From Haberlea rhodopensis (taxonomy: Eukaryota > Streptophyta > Magnoliopsida > Lamiales > Gesneriaceae), in assembly GCA_907163345.1 (NCBI GenBank), contig CAJQUN010000061.1, positions 3,472,001-3,536,000 of the forward strand: a stretch of 64,000 nt of DNA, written 5' to 3'. Position numbers and translations under genes: made by a program. Positions 1 through 10,800 of this stretch are shown piece after piece. The notes under the pieces are model-generated. The model was not told the origin of the DNA. It was given only the letters and a program-made list of their open reading frames with translations, and made no database searches. Every line of letters begins with the position of its first letter. The first letter of the stretch is position 1.

Positions 1-1716
1 AGGTGTATGCACTGTCGAGGGAGCAGGCCGAGGCAACCCTGGAGGAGGTGATTGCTGGTAAATGTTATTTATTTACCTACCCCGCTTGTATTCTGATAGA
101 TATAGGTGCTTCCCATTCTTTTGTGTCTACTGCTTTTGTGGAGAAATATCATATGTGCCCGTCTCCGTTGCCCACGCCTACTATAGTCTCGAAACCCACT
201 GGGAAAAATGTGATTGCTGATTAGGTATTATCTGACTGCCTCATTTATTTTGAGGCAATGATCTGAAGGCAGATTTGATTATTTTGGGTATGACAAATTT
301 CGATTCCATTGTGGGTATTGATCTGTTGAACAGATATCAGGCAGTAATTGATTGCCGGCAGAGGACGTACGCTTCCGATCTGATCAGGGGATTCAGTGGA
401 TGTTCTATGGGAGTGGTTCTCGTCCGAAGATTCCGTTGGTATCGGCTATCAAAATGCCGCGGCTATTGAACGTGGACATACGGGCTATCTCATCTATGCC
501 ATTGATGTTGCAGAAAAGAAGAAAGAGCTGAGGATTGAGGAAATACACGTGGCTGCGGAATTTGCCGATGTGTTTCCAGAAGAAATTCCAGGTTTTCCGC
601 CAAGTAGGGAGGTTGAGTTTGGGATTGAACTATTGTCAGGCACGTCCGCTATTTCTCGTGTCCCTTATAGAATGGCGCCAGCGGAGTTGTGGGAACTAAA
701 GGTGCAGTTGCAGGAACTCCTTGACAAGGGGTACATACGTCCTAGTGTATCGCCTTGGGGTGCACCGGTCTTATTTGTAAAGCAGAAGGATGGTTCGAAG
801 ACAGCATTCGGACATGGTATGGGCACTACGAGTTCTTGGTCATGGCGTTGGGAGTGACGAACGCCTCGACTGTCTTTATGAGTCTGATGAATCGGGTGTT
901 TCAGTTTTATCTTGTCAGTTTGTCATAGTATTTATTGACGACATTCTTGTCTATTCTAGAAGCGATGAGGAGCACGTGAGGCATTTGCGTACCGTGCTTC
1001 AGATTCTCCGGGATAATCAGTTGTTTGCCAAGCCTCAGTAAGTGAATTCTGGCTGGACAGTGTGGTATTTCTGGGTAATGTCATTTTCAGAGATGGGATA
1101 TCAGTGGATCTCAGGAATGTAGAAGCAGTGATGGAATGGTCTGCGCCTACCTCTGTACCCGAGATTCAGAGTTTTCTTGGTTTGGCCGGATATTACCAAC
1201 GCTTTGTCGAGGGATTCTCGAAGATTGCTAAGCCACTGATACAGTTGACTCAGAAAGGAGTGACATTTTATTGGTCTGAGGCTTGTGAGTAGAGCTTTCA
1301 ATAGTTGAAGCATCGGTTGACGACTGCACCCATGTTGGTGATTCCCACGGAGAACAAGAGGTTCGTTCTTTATACTGATGCATTACTATAGGGTTTGGAT
1401 GTGTTTTGATGCAAGACAAACATGTGGTGGCCTATGCATCAAGACAACTAAAGCCGCATGAGACCAGATATCCAGTCCATGATTTAGAAGTGATTGCTAT
1501 TGTGTTTGTCTTGAAGATTTGGCGGCACTACTTGTATGGTACTTCATTTACCATCTACACAAACCACAAGAGCCTGAAGTTTTTATTTGCCCAGGAAGAA
1601 CTGAATATGAGGTAGAGAAGATGGATGGACTTGCTAAATGACTATGATTGCGAGATAAAGTACCATCCCGGAAAGGCTAACTTGACAACTTACGCTTTGA
1701 GTCGGAAAGTGAAGCA
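1..1716 (+). pseudogene. Degenerate Ty3/gypsy (chromovirus-like) pol fragment
   Basis: This is a decayed retrotransposon polyprotein read in several frames. An aspartic protease remnant lies near 90-170 (LIDIGASHSFVS, where the family has DTGA). Reverse transcriptase starts around 540 and includes FIDDILVYSRS near 930-960, the family's YxDD box. RNase H runs from about 1062 to 1700 (VVAYASRQLKPHE, then KYHPGKAN near its end). Between 790 and 810 the reading jumps from the KQKDGS motif straight to the KTAF motif, so the RT finger/palm segment is deleted. Stops occur near 222, 1040, 1290 and 1613. The integrase and chromodomain expected downstream are absent because a long LTR begins at 1717. 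It is non-functional. The Ty3 assignment rests on domain order and motifs; the Tekay/Del clade is a guess. Confidence 0.85.
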
Positions 1717-4130
1717 TGTAAGGCCCCGAGATTTGATTAATGTTAAATTAAATATAATTAGTGACTTAATGAATTATTAATTTGAGATTAATTAATTTGA
1801 TTTGAAATTGACAATATGAATGTCAGTTGACATTTAAATCAGAACATGATATTTTTTTGAATTAGTCAAATAAACTCCGATAATATTTTATAAATAATTT
1901 AGTAAAATGAAGAATTAAATTTATGATATATTAGTAGATCTAAATCACAAGTGTCAATTTTAAATTTAATATATCAGTACATCGTTGACATTCCGATGTA
2001 CGGGTCTAGAAACACAATTATCAAACCACATACACCTCAAATTCACACACCAAAAGTGTATAACCCACGCTAAAACCACGCTTCAGACAACTCGATTTCC
2101 CCTGCTTCCGTTCGCGTTCAACCATCACCGGCTAAGGCCATGCGCCAGCTGTCGTGCGCCACCATCTCGACAATCCAGACCCGCCACCACATTCTCCTCT
2201 CTTAGGCGCTCATTTCCATACCAAGAATCCATGGTGAGTGCTTCGAAAATCCGTCGTTTTAGCTCTGTAAATAGTGACCATGCGCAATTAAGGTTCTTGC
2301 CATTTTTTATATGATTTTTCGATTCATCCAGGGATTTATAGAAGTCCATGCACTGAAACTCTTTCCCCTCACCTTGGACGATTTCCCTGCAGCGCCGCCG
2401 CTCCTACTGCCGCCAGCATTCGCCGGAATCGGAAAGGGGAGACTCGGCTACTATTCACGAAAGAAAATAGGGTAAAATTTTTATTCGATTCCAGTTTCCA
2501 GATTTGAGTTTTAGTGGTTAAGTTTCCTGCAATTTTTGTGGAGTTTAGTTCATTTAAGATGATGCATGCGATGATAGGGCCTATTATTTACAGTGTTCGA
2601 GCTGGGAATTCAGAAATTAGGTCCTTAATCGATGTTAACCCATTTTAAATCATGTATTAACTTGATGAATCATGTTGAGGGGCTTTTATGAAATTTCAAT
2701 GCCATTGTTGTTTGGTTTCGCTCTTCTGCTGTTTTGGGTTCGGGGAATTTCTGCACGTTGGTGGAAAGGGGTGATCGGTTTTCTGGGTTTGAGGATGAAG
2801 GTTCTTCAGTCTTTAGTCGATTATTAATTCGTTTAAACCAGGTTCCAGCTTGTTGAATCATGTATAAAGCATTGTAGGAACTTTGAACTAATTGTTCTGT
2901 TTTGGGTCGACTGATTTCAGTGTGTGAGGGTGAAACTGCTTCAATTTTATTATTGGTCGATTTTAACTCCATTGAAATCATGTTTGAGAGAATTTCATGA
3001 AATCTCATTGGTATTTTCAGTTTGGTTCAAGTTTAGCTGTTCAAAGAGAGAAAGCATGTGAATTGTGAATCGATGATGAAATAAAATGTATTATTAGAAC
3101 TTTAATGATGATAGACACCTTAATAACTCTAGAACTGAAAAAATAGTAGAATGAGTATACGAGAATCAGAACACTTATATCCTACATAGTTTAGATCTGA
3201 ATACTCGCCTCAAGTTAAAGAATAGATTATATGTATGTTGAGGTTACTTTAATGTTAAAGAAGTAATGAAATGGTGTTGAATGAATTTGATAGATTAATA
3301 CACAGCATGGGAGTTCCACGAACTAAGAAGACCACATTTCAACTTCTAGAATGAGGAATAATAGGTATGTTGCGATTGGTAACATATGACAGGTATCTGT
3401 ATTATTTGATATATGAATTGCTGAACTTACATGAATTACGTGAAACTACTTGGCTATGTGATTTTAATTGAATTATGAGCATTCACAGCATTCATGATGG
3501 CATATCGATCTATGAAAATAAATGTTTTGTTAAAACACATCATTTTGATAAATATACATCGATATATGACATGCATGTTGAGCATATCATGTTGATCTAT
3601 CCACTTCCTTGATATCCTGAATGATGATTGAGTTGATTTACTCTGAGTGTCAGGGACGACGGGCACGGCGATGACAGACAGTTTAGGTAGCGATTGTAGT
3701 CACGCGCGTTGCTACCAGACCTAGACATGAGGAATGACGAGCACAACACATGATGATTCTCCTAGCGCAAAGTGTGTGTGTTGTCACCCTCTGCTCGAGC
3801 TTGTTATTGATTGATGATACCTTTCTTTGGACTCCGATATTGGTATCTTGAGATTTCGATACATTGTACATTACATGCATTGCATTACACTGCACTGCAT
3901 TACATCATATATCACATTTTATAGATGCATGTTGTAATTACTTAATAGTTTCATATTGGACTTTGGCTCACCCCCTAGGGGCTGTTATTGTCTTTGTGTG
4001 TGGGCAATGACAGGTATTACATGTGACCAGGATCCCAAAGAGGGAATGCTCGCTGGCAGTCTTACCTGAGACATGTATTTAATCATCATAAACATAAGGG
4101 AATAGATAATCAAACGAATATGAAGATGGC
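1717..4130 (+). mobile_element. Long LTR of the TGTAAGGCCCC family, plus orientation
   Basis: It begins TGTAAGGCCCCGAG directly after the RNase H fragment. The stretch 3640-3900 is a clear reverse-complement match to 26925-27185, inside a better-defined LTR of opposite orientation. Shared landmarks include GATGATTCTCCTAG, GGTATCATCAATC and the GTGACTACAG/CTGTAGTCAC region. A CTCACCCC...GGGGCTGTT block near 3968 is also typical of this superfamily. The right end is uncertain: it is placed near GATGGCCCTCC at about 4130 because the minus-strand relative ends GATCGGCCCTCACA. No convincing target-site duplication was found. Short open frames inside it, such as 1985-2314, look incidental. Confidence 0.6.
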
Positions 4131-4859
4131 CCTCCGTCCCTGGTAGTTATCGTCGTCGTCTTCTCCGTCGTCAAAATCTATGCCCTTCGGTGTAAGCGCG
4201 TTGTTTCAATCGATCTCCTCCTCTTCTACTTTAGGTCTCGGTTGTGCTCTCGCTGTTGTTCTCTCTTCGTGAATTCTTTCACGTATTCTTCAGAGTGCTC
4301 TCGTCTAATCTCTGTACATGAATTGCTCTTCACGTCCTTGTATGCCAGTCTATCTTTTGTACGTGAATGGTTCCTTATATTATACGTGAGATTTCCTTGT
4401 TGTGGTTCCTACGTTTCCTTCTCTTCGAGTGTTACTCCCTTTTCGTGCGTACGTCTCTTAATCTTTTAGCCAATCAAAAAGAGCCATGTAAAATCTTATA
4501 ATATATGATCTAATATCATATATTAGAAAATAATATTTCATTCCTTGTTGAAGTCTTCAAATAATGAATCTTCTCTCCTCTATCGTGACTCCAAGATGTG
4601 ATGTGCTACTATCCAATCTAATGTGTTGTATGTGATATCAGATTAGTGGCTCTATGGTGCTAAATGGTCGAAAAATCCATATTTTAAGTCCCATTTTGAA
4701 TTCTTCACATTTATGCACTTTTGATCATCTTTTAGTAATAAAATATTTCATTCCTTGAATTTTTACAAATATCAAAAATAACAAAATGCGTAATTCTGCT
4801 CGAATACCAAAATAAAAGTATAAGAAAATAGAATAAAATATAAGTGCAAGTATGAACTT
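4131..4859. other. AT-rich stretch without a recognised gene
   Basis: CT-rich sequence (4150-4470) is followed by AT-rich sequence. The short open frame at 4242-4469 has no recognisable domain. Nothing else could be supported. Confidence 0.4.
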
Positions 4860-5949
4860 ATCATTAACCTTGGAACGCTTTGAACTCTAATGCAACATAT
4901 GCTTTGGCATAGTAGTTGAATATATTGAGCACAATATTGTCATGACTTGTTAAGTGTGCATAACGTAGTGAAGATTGTGTAAATTTTGTGATAGTCTTAG
5001 GGAGTCTTTAATACATGTTAGAACTTAACTAAATGCTCTTTGAGGCGTATGTCTAGACTACTTATGAACATTAAAGTGATATAGACAATCTTTGATGCGT
5101 TTGAGCCTTTCAAGCCCACCATGTAAATACAATCAATCACTTGTACTCTTTTTGAGCCTTACTGCAAAAGAATGGTTGTGTGCTAAGCATACTAAAGACC
5201 CACGTTCAACATTCCTTGACTAGCTTATCATCTTCCCTAATAAGCCTAATATGATTTTTAAATCCATACCTTTGAAGGGAGTATGATGTGTTTCATTCAC
5301 ATGCACTTATGTTATCATTGAATCATATATTTGAGAGCTTATTGTTAAAAGAAGGAAATGCATGAAGAAAAGGAATGCCTTGAAATAATTGATAAAAATA
5401 TAACTCGAAAGGGAGCCAATGCACAAGAAGAAAATAATGAGTAAACCTTGAAAAAAAATGGACAAAGTTTGAAAAAATCATGCAAGAAGAGAAGTTTATT
5501 TAGTGCATATCATTATACTCTCTTGGTTGATACACCTTACCCTTTCTTTCATAAGCCAATACCTAGGCCAAGCTACAAGCTAATAAAGACATACTTGATT
5601 TGTGTTTGCAAGTGGCTAAGATAGTGGAGAAGAGTGTGCAAGTGAGCTTATACTTGTGTTAGTGTATTAATTGAGGTATATGGGTTTGCATTTATTGGAT
5701 CTATAATTTGTACATGACACTTGTTTATGACCACACACGCACGCTGCTTTGTTAAGTATGAGATGTCTAGGTATTGAACTTGTTCCACTGTTAACTTCTC
5801 ATCGCCTTTCATTATTATGCACGTTTATAATTGTTGAAGCATTAAAGTGATGACAAGTTAATTTGTTATGATACTATGAGTCAACAAAAGATTGTTGTTT
5901 TGTTTGATTTACTCGAGGTCGAGTAAATATTAAGTATGGGGGAGTTTAA
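4860..5949 (+). mobile_element. 3' internal region of a Tat/Athila-like LTR retrotransposon, with polypurine tract
   Basis: It is non-coding and parallels 47640-48645 of the element further right. Shared landmarks in the same order are GCGTTTGAGCCTTTCAAGC near 5096, an AAAAGAATGGT block near 5167, GGGAGTATGATG near 5278 and GAGCTTATTG near 5336. It ends in a polypurine tract, GTATGGGGGAG, at about 5934-5944, which would prime plus-strand synthesis. The 5' part of the element is missing. Confidence 0.6.
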
Positions 5950-6835
5950 TGTGACTAGATATAGATACATCTATTGCGCTTAATTGTCTACGATTTGGTT
6001 TAATGGATAAATTGATGCATATGCTGCCTAATCGTATATTTGTGAAATGCAGGTGGAATCTAAGAAATCAAGATAACAAGGGAGAATAAGGATCAAGGAA
6101 TGCATTGGAGTTGATAAGGATCAAAATAGACCAAGAAAAGTGCCTAAAAACAGTCAAATATAAAGACTCGGCGATCGATCGGCATATATCCGCGATCGAT
6201 CGCCGAGACATGCTGGAAAAGACTCTGAAAACACAAAAGATCAGCGATCGATCGGCAAAAGTCGCGAACGATCGCCACAAAGTACTGAAAGTCACCGATC
6301 GATCGACAAAAGCTGGCGATCGATCACGAGAAGTTTCTGGCTGAAAAATAAAGCTGGTGATCGATCGCCAGCCATCACCGATCGATCGCCAGAAAAGTCC
6401 GAGAAAATAAGGAAATTTAGTTTTTTACCATCTTGGGAGACTCTAACCTATCCTCCAAAGCTTCCCCACCTCTATAAACACGAAAATAAGCCTCCATAAG
6501 TGATTATTCAGACTTTTAGACTTGGAACAAAAATTATTTTGAAGTTTTGAAGACGGAATGAAGATTCGACACAAAGGTAGGATTGTAACCTCGACGCGTG
6601 GCGGTTATTATAGTTTGTCTTAGTTTTTGTTTATGTTTTTCATACATTATTTTGTTTGTTTTGCATTGATTATGAGTAGCTAAACTCATCTTCTTGGTTC
6701 AGGAAGACAAAACTATTGCAGTTTGATTTATTCAAGAGATTATTGTTTTGAATTTGTGATTTTTATTGAGTATCATAATTTTTTCTTTTATTCTTGCCGT
6801 GATTGTGTTGTTTGGTTGTTAGATTAGATCTAGAT
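5950..6835 (+). mobile_element. Truncated 3' LTR of the Tat/Athila-like element
   Basis: It starts TGTGACTAG a few bases after the polypurine tract. It contains the CGATCGATCG array (6172-6388) and a TATA-like CTATAAAC at about 6472, roughly 85 bp after the last palindrome. It is followed by T-rich sequence resembling 50280-50450 of the other element's LTR. No LTR end or target duplication was found, so the right boundary is approximate. The open frame at 6105-6344 is a by-product of the repeats. Confidence 0.5.
6172..6388. repeat. Array of eight CGATCGATCG palindromes (array 1)
   Basis: Cores start at 6172, 6193, 6245, 6265 (CGAACGATCG), 6296, 6317 (last base A), 6358 (first base T) and 6379. 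Centre-to-centre steps are 21, 52, 20, 31, 21, 41 and 21 bp. Flanking bases often extend the dyad to GGCGATCGATCGCC. The 41-bp spacer contains TTCTGG, as does the 41-bp spacer of the array at 22228. Confidence 0.95.
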
Positions 6836-7888
6836 GAAGGTCAAAAGTAAACAAATCCTCGAACAATGTAAGAAGCTCCCAAACCGTGTGCAATTGAAAT
6901 CCATTATGTTGTAATTTGAAGGAAGGATTTAATTTATGAAGAAATTTGATTTGGGAGCAATTTAAATTATATAGACTCCCAAAATGAATGTTACTTAAAT
7001 CATTTAGATTACGATTTGAAGGAAGGATTTGAGTTGGATGAAAGGATTTGAGTTGGATGATTTGAATTATAGATTTCAAATGACGACGATGTCGATGTAT
7101 TTTAAATCTATTGGAAATAATAAAAATGATCTTTTTAAAAGTTTTGGAAAACAAATAAACCAATATTTATTTGGGAATTTTTTTTTTTTATTAGAAACAA
7201 AAGCTAAAGTCAACGTAGCTTGTAGAAATCATAAGAAAAATAAAAGTGTAAACGAATCGAATCAAGTCGAATATCACAAAAAAATTCAGGTTTAAATCTA
7301 GCTCGAATAATTTGAGCTAGAGTGTTGCTCGAAAAAGTTCGTTAATGTTTGATTTCGAAATCACTTGATAATTTCGAATATGAATTAAATTAATTTTTTT
7401 TAAAAACAAAAAATTAAAGAGAAACCGGAGGCTAAAAAAAAAAAAACAATCACGAGCAATTACATGCCAGGCATCCCCAATCTGAATTCATTAACTATGA
7501 ACAACGAATAAATGAACTCAAAAACCTTGCTCTACAACATCGAGTTCCCTATTCAAGAATGGCAAAAAATGCCTCTACAAACTAGTGCAACAACAAAGAT
7601 TATCGCCCATTCGAGTTAAAAAGGAAACCGAAAAGAGGGAAAGAAGCCGATGATCTGGTCATAAAACATTGGCAAGAAACAATATTTACTTTTTATCGTG
7701 TACGTGGTAAAATGATCGCTAATAAGGGCGAAGAAAGCACGAGAAAGGCTCAATGATGTACACAATCTAGCACGAAGGTAATAACCAGGATCAGGGGCAA
7801 ATCCAAAAAATATGGGGGACAGGGTGACTTTAGCCGAAGGGGGTGATGCCCCTTATCCCCTCTCCCACTTGCTTTGGTCTGCGGTTGC
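6836..7888. other. 3' flank of the PMT28-like gene; no gene seen
   Basis: AT-rich sequence with near-repeats of GAAGGAAGGATTTGA (6918, 7018) and GGATTTGAGTTGGATGA (7026, 7042). The part nearest 7889 is presumably the 3' untranslated region of the minus-strand gene. A GC-richer patch at 7800-7890 (GGGGGTGATGCCCC) has no recognised identity. Confidence 0.4.
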
Positions 7889-10800
7889 TCAGGGTCGCCA
7901 AATGGTTTTCTGGGCACAAAGGATACCTTCTTTGTTTTGTGCAAAAGTCAGCCGTATTTCCCAGTGCAAGCTTCTTATAATATCTTCGAGCGGATTAAGT
8001 ATTTCTACCTTGTCACGTATGATCACCCAACCATTCGGCCTTAACAGTCGATCCATCTCGATAACGATTGTTCCTGTTTGCTTGCATCTGATGATGACAC
8101 CAAAAGCTCAAGAATGAATAATAGTTTACACATTCAGGAAGAGAGCTTCTTATTGAATAATATTATGAAAGGTAATGACGAAAGAAGGAAGAAAAAATCC
8201 ATGTTTGGGATTCAAAACTTCAGAATCAAGATCTTGAACACGAAGAAAATCGATATCATGTTGAAACGGCATATGTAACAAATCATTGGACTGGTAAAGA
8301 GATACGAAGCCAGGTTGCAAGCATTACAATAGTTAGAGTAGATGATAGTCAGAATTCAAATGAGCAGTTAAATGAAGTTCGAAATTTTTATCGCACCTAT
8401 TACTCTTAAGCCTTGAAAAGAGATGATCAGCATGCAGTAGGTCATACGATCGCGGATACGAACCAAAAGATTCACACCAGTCATGGTAAACACCAATAAG
8501 GCCTCGCTCGAAAATAATTGGAAGTGTGTTGGGTGCATGAACAGGAACAACATTCATAACCCAAACCTTCTGGTCTGAAAGCGCCGCGGCAAATCTGTTA
8601 TTCAAAATGAAAATCAGAAGTCTGAGATAGCATTTGGGACCAAATTAGCTTTCCAACAGCGTAACAAGTTTTCGAGGCACAGAGTGCTAACCTTTTTACT
8701 GTGTTCTTTTAGTTTGTTTCGATTTTTCTTCTTCGGTTTTGTGTGTGTGATGGGTGGGGTGGACTGACATGAGAGTAAGAGCGCAAGCAACTCGTGCACC
8801 TCGTTCAGTGAAAACTCGGCTAAAGTCAGTTTTATTTAAGCTCAAGTAGCTCTACCATGGATTGAATTGAGCTCATAAGACTTTTGAGCTAAAGCTCGAA
8901 CACCCGTCGAACTATTTGAATTCCAGATATAACTTATTTTGGAACTTTCTAAATTTATTATTCAACCTTTATTTCATTCATAAAGTCCATGATTTTAAAA
9001 TAAAATTAGAAATGTTTTAACCATGACATTGTCCAATTGATACTCCGAAAAACGAGCTCGAGGTAAAGGAAATTGAAACGTATTCGAACCAAGCTCCAAC
9101 TAGATTTTGAACATGAGTTCGAGTGGTGGGTTTCGTTTTTCAATCCGAGTACGCCTAGGAGGCTATTCGAGCTTGACTCGTGCAACACAATCAGAGGTAC
9201 ATTTAATAGCTTAATTTGCTTACCCTCCACTTATTGCTTTCATGTCCATTACATTGCGGATAGCCGACCAATCGATACCCATGCCGGTAAGATATGAATT
9301 GTTCACAACAGCTTTCCAGTGCTCACTGACAGCAATCAATTTCTCTCTATCGTTCATCCAGTCGGGAAATACGTTAAGCCTCATCGGCCATTCTGCAGGC
9401 CATTCCGTCCCACGTTGTTCGATTGATTCAGGGATAGTGTGCAGGCAAGTTTTCAATGCAACGTACCTGTAATCAGTACTGTTAGATTAATTGTCAAGTA
9501 TTCAAAACAAATCTCAATTGGTAAATCAACGAAAGTCATTTAAGTTGTTGGAATAGCAGTTAGAGTTGACAAACTCTCACTAAACCGGAAGTTACTCAAT
9601 ATAGCCACTTGTAACCGGTTGAAGAGGTGAACTAATCTTTCTTCTATAAAAAGGGAGCAAATGCACAGATTCAAGGGACTCTCTCCTTGATGAATGCTTC
9701 GATACTTTCAGATTGAAAAAGAAGAATACAGAGAGTGTGTGAGGGATAAAGAAAGCAATACAAGAATCAAGAAAGGGTTCATTGTGTGTGAGGGATAAAG
9801 AAAGCAATACAAGAATCAAGAAAGGGTTCATTGGAATTCATAGGAGTGAACTAGATTGTATTCTTGCGATTGGTATTGCTTTGTATCTCAAACAATTGTG
9901 ATTAATATTAGTGTCTCCGTGGATGTAGATCATTTTACGATCGAACCACGTAAATTCCCGGTGTCATTTCCATTTTATGTTCGTTCATTTTTATACTACT
10001 AATGTTCTTAATCTGCTCATGCGTAAAAACATATTCTGGGGTGCATTAGACTTGTGGTTTCTTGATCTTACTGCACTAAGAAGGAATTGTTTGGTTAACG
10101 CATTAAAAGATTGAAGGTGTAAGTGAGAAGATTAGAAAGTGCTTCGATATTGTTTTTCCTTGGTGCATGAAAGAAACATCGACAAGAGCAGAAAACCAAG
10201 ATCATTACAATATCAGGTTCTTGGGTTGTAAGACTGAATCTTGCATCAGGAATTTGGATTAAATCATAAAAAGTACAATTCTTGCTATCACATGAAAAAA
10301 AGCAGATTAAATAACATTATCTCTTCCAACCGCGAACTATAACTAGAGCCCTCTTCCAAAAGCCGAAACTAAAATCGAAGACTTATAATTTGATTCTATT
10401 TTTCAGAAATAAGAAACCGGAACTAAAATTGTAAATTCATCTTAAGTTTCAAGATCTCCATTCTAGATGTATAAATTTAAACCTACTTGAATTCTAGAAA
10501 TCAAATTCAAGCAGTATTTCTATTATTTTTTAATTGAAAATGTATTCATAATATTTTTTAATATTGTTCTTGATTAACTAAATTTGATTGCTTTCATGAC
10601 CTTACGAATTACAAGGTTATTTTTCACTTGACCGTCAAAATTTACAGAAATAAATTTTGGTTCAAATCGGCTAAAACAGTAACCGGAATCATCAGGAATT
10701 GAAACAGAATTACGTTCAAAAAAATTGGTTCCAGTTCCCCACCCATGGGAAACGAAATCATTGGTTCTAGTCTAGAGCCTGTATCAGTTTTGGAACTGTT

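Noticed and set aside
1985..2314. 109-codon frame rich in Arg, Pro and Ser
   Set aside because: Sits in the GC-richer part of the LTR at 1717, comparable to the GC-rich patches in the other long LTRs; no domain seen.
6172..6388. Cyanobacterial HIP1-type palindrome (GCGATCGC), implying contamination
   Set aside because: The core is CGATCGATCG with an extra GATC, sits in plant LTRs and is flanked by AT-rich plant DNA.
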